Below, piece by piece: positions 5,748-7,442 of a DNA stretch of 7,442 nucleotides (positions are counted from its first letter, which is position 1; each line of letters opens with the position of its first letter). This DNA comes from Lachnospiraceae bacterium UBA7110 (GTDB lineage: Bacteria > Bacillota > Clostridia > Lachnospirales > Lachnospiraceae). The DNA lies in the NCBI GenBank assembly GCA_002492295.1, contig DKYC01000152.1, positions 640 through 8,081 of the forward strand. The letters run 5' to 3'. The position numbers and the translations under genes were made by a program. The notes beneath the pieces are model-generated. The model was not told the origin of the DNA, did no database searches, and saw only the letters and a list, made by a program, of their open reading frames with translations.

Positions 5748-5839
5748 GCAGAAACCCAGAGAAGCACCCGGAAGGGATTTTAGGAGCAAAGCGAGTAAAA
5801 ATCCCTTCCACAGTAAAAGGTGCTGCGAAGGGTTTCTGC
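5748..5839 (+). repeat. Nested three-stem inverted repeat between tal and tkt
   Basis: Three coaxial perfect stems fill most of the spacer. The outer one is GCAGAAACCC (5748-5757) with GGGTTTCTGC (5830-5839). The middle one is AGCACC (5763-5768) with GGTGCT (5819-5824). The inner one is GGAAGGGATTTT (5770-5781) with AAAATCCCTTCC (5798-5809), closing a 16-base loop rich in GAGCAAAGCGAG. GGAACT flanks the structure on both sides (5735-5740 and 5840-5845), which might be a target duplication or chance. There is no T-tract directly after it, so it is not a standard terminator. It could be a small palindromic mobile repeat, an RNA processing or stability element, or an attenuator that sets the tal:tkt ratio. 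Confidence 0.8.
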
Positions 5840-5862
5840 GGAACTCTAAATAGGAGGTTTTT

Positions 5863-7442
5863 ATGAGCAATATTGATATAATGTCAGTGAACGCGATCCG
5901 CGTGCTGGCAGCAGATGCTGTGCAGAAGGCAAAATCCGGTCATCCGGGACTTCCGCTTGGCAGTGCGGCGATGGCATATGAGCTTTGGGCAAAGCATATG
6001 AATCACAATCCAGCAAATCCGGACTGGCCAAACAGAGATCGTTTCATTCTTTCCGGCGGGCATGGTTCCACCTTATTGTACTCGCTTCTTCACCTGTTTG
6101 GCTACGGTCTGACAAAGGAAGATTTAATGCAGTTTCGCCAGCTTGATTCCCTGACACCGGGTCATCCGGAATATCGCCATACAAGAGGGGTTGAGGCAAC
6201 GACAGGACCTCTTGGTGCAGGTATGGGTATGGCAGTTGGTATGGCAGCGGCAGAAGCGCATTTGGCAGCAAAATTTAACAAGGAAGGTTTCCCGGTTGTT
6301 GATCATTATACCTATGTACTTGGCGGCGACGGCTGTATGATGGAGGGCATTTCCTCGGAGGCATTCTCCCTTGCAGGTACTTTAGGACTTGGCAAGCTGA
6401 TTGTCCTGTATGACTCGAACCGGATTTCTATTGAGGGCAGCACCGATATTGCATTTACTGAGGATGTAAAGAAGCGTTTTGAGGCGTTTGGCTTCCAGAC
6501 ACTTGTGGTGGAAGATGGCAATAATTTGGAAGAAATCGGAAAAGCTATTGAGGAGGCAAAAGCGGACAAGACCCGCCCGACCATGATCACCGTAAAGACG
6601 CAGATCGGCTTTGGCTGCCCGGCAAAGCAGGGCAAAGCAAGCGCGCACGGCGAGCCTTTGGGCGATGATAATGTAAAGGCACTTAAGGAAAATCTTGGCT
6701 GGCCGAGTGACGAGCCATTCTTCGTACCGGATGAAGTTTATGAAAATTACAGAAATATCGCTTCAGCAAAGGCTGAGGTTGAGGATGCTTGGAACAAGAT
6801 GTTTGCGGAATACTGCGCGAAGTATCCGGAGATGAAGAAAGCCTGGGATGAGGAATTTGACCTTGAGATCGCAAAGAAACTGATTGATGATGAGGCATTC
6901 TGGGCATATGATGATAAGCCGGAGGCAACGAGAAATCTCTCGGGACAGGTAATCAACCGCTTAAAGGACAAGATCCCGAATTTGATCGGCGGTGCGGCTG
7001 ACCTTTCGCCATCCACCAAAACCTATATGAAGGATATGGGCGATTTCTCGAAGGCGGATTATGCAGGAAGAAATATGCATTTTGGTGTTCGTGAGCTTGC
7101 AATGGCAGCGATCGGTAATGGCATGACGCTGCACGGTCTGCGCGCGTTCGTTTCGACCTTCTTTGTATTCAGTGACTATGTAAAGCCAATGGCAAGACTC
7201 TCCTCGATCATGAGGATTCCGACCACTTATGTGCTTACACATGACAGTATCGGTGTCGGTGAGGATGGTCCGACCCATGAGCCGATTGAGCAGCTTGCAA
7301 TGCTGCGCTCCATGCCGAATTTCCATGTATTCCGCCCAGCGGATGCAACCGAGACGATCGCGGCATGGTATTCTGCAGTGACTTCTTTAGAAACACCGAC
7401 TGCATTGGTACTCTCAAGACAGAATCTGCCGCAGTTAGCTGG
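5863..7442 (+). CDS. tkt: Transketolase, 3' end beyond the window edge
   Basis: The frame is open from the ATG at 5863 to the right edge, giving 526 complete codons plus two bases; the family norm is about 660 residues. It moves two-carbon ketol units between sugar phosphates using thiamine diphosphate and a divalent metal, linking the pentose phosphate pathway to glycolysis with the adjacent transaldolase. Visible motifs are KSGHPGLPLG (His27), LSGGHGSTLLYSLLHL, HTRGVEATTGPLGAG, the thiamine diphosphate motif starting GGDGCMMEG (Asp156) and ending in YDSN (Asn186), ITVKTQIGFG, FGVRELAM with Glu411 as the expected cofactor-activating glutamate, and THDSIGVGEDGPTHEPIEQLAMLR. These cover the PP and pyrimidine domains; the C-terminal domain is off the window. 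AGGAGG (5852-5857) sits five bases before the ATG. It is probably co-transcribed with tal through the hairpin at 5748-5839. GAG replaces the commoner GQG in the third motif. Confidence 0.97.
   Translation, partial: MSNIDIMSVNAIRVLAADAVQKAKSGHPGLPLGSAAMAYELWAKHMNHNPANPDWPNRDRFILSGGHGSTLLYSLLHLFGYGLTKEDLMQFRQLDSLTPGHPEYRHTRGVEATTGPLGAGMGMAVGMAAAEAHLAAKFNKEGFPVVDHYTYVLGGDGCMMEGISSEAFSLAGTLGLGKLIVLYDSNRISIEGSTDIAFTEDVKKRFEAFGFQTLVVEDGNNLEEIGKAIEEAKADKTRPTMITVKTQIGFGCPAKQGKASAHGEPLGDDNVKALKENLGWPSDEPFFVPDEVYENYRNIASAKAEVEDAWNKMFAEYCAKYPEMKKAWDEEFDLEIAKKLIDDEAFWAYDDKPEATRNLSGQVINRLKDKIPNLIGGAADLSPSTKTYMKDMGDFSKADYAGRNMHFGVRELAMAAIGNGMTLHGLRAFVSTFFVFSDYVKPMARLSSIMRIPTTYVLTHDSIGVGEDGPTHEPIEQLAMLRSMPNFHVFRPADATETIAAWYSAVTSLETPTALVLSRQNLPQLA

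Noticed and set aside
5031..7417. Minus-strand frames across tal and tkt
   Set aside because: All are antisense to clear transaldolase and transketolase reading frames and have no recognisable motifs.

Overview
The window looks like a chromosomal segment of a Gram-positive, low-to-moderate G+C Clostridia member, most likely Lachnospiraceae. The grounds are strong AGGAGG-type ribosome binding sites, TTGNNN-16/17-TATAAT promoters, a short TalC-type transaldolase next to a transketolase, a class U-like sirtuin, and mobile debris typical of that family (an Rpn-type remnant and IS200/IS605 ends). This assignment is inferred from gene content and signals; no search was run.

Left half, minus strand. 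Positions 1-1257 hold the N-terminal 419 codons of a large serine recombinase that runs off the left edge, so an integrative element probably begins near 1260-1390 and extends leftwards. Next comes an N-terminally truncated Rpn family (PD-(D/E)XK) remnant at 1387-2004. At about 2058-2369 lies a transposase-less IS200/IS605-type element that keeps both terminal hairpins and a folded interior resembling a TnpB omega-RNA. Then follow three housekeeping-type minus-strand genes: trxA (2376-2684), a small basic hypothetical ORF (2756-2911) and trmB (3052-3702).

Centre. Positions 3703-4093 form a divergent intergenic region. It carries a minus-strand promoter serving trmB and a plus-strand promoter serving a Sir2 family deacylase gene (4094-4849). 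A 22-bp perfect direct repeat, ending in a CRISPR-repeat-like GTGGATTGAAAC when read on the minus strand, occurs in the leader of trmB (3723-3744) and again in front of the serine recombinase (1325-1346).

Right half, plus strand. A near-consensus promoter drives a TalC-like transaldolase (5070-5723). It is followed by tkt (5863 to the right edge), whose product starts with complete thiamine diphosphate-binding and catalytic motifs. The two enzymes together make up the carbon-shuffling part of the non-oxidative pentose phosphate pathway. Their 139-bp spacer is almost filled by a nested three-stem hairpin (5748-5839).

The best candidates for unusual biology are the solo IS605-like element with omega-RNA-like folds, the 22-bp repeat in two 5' leaders, and the tal-tkt hairpin. 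None of these proves a new system from sequence alone.
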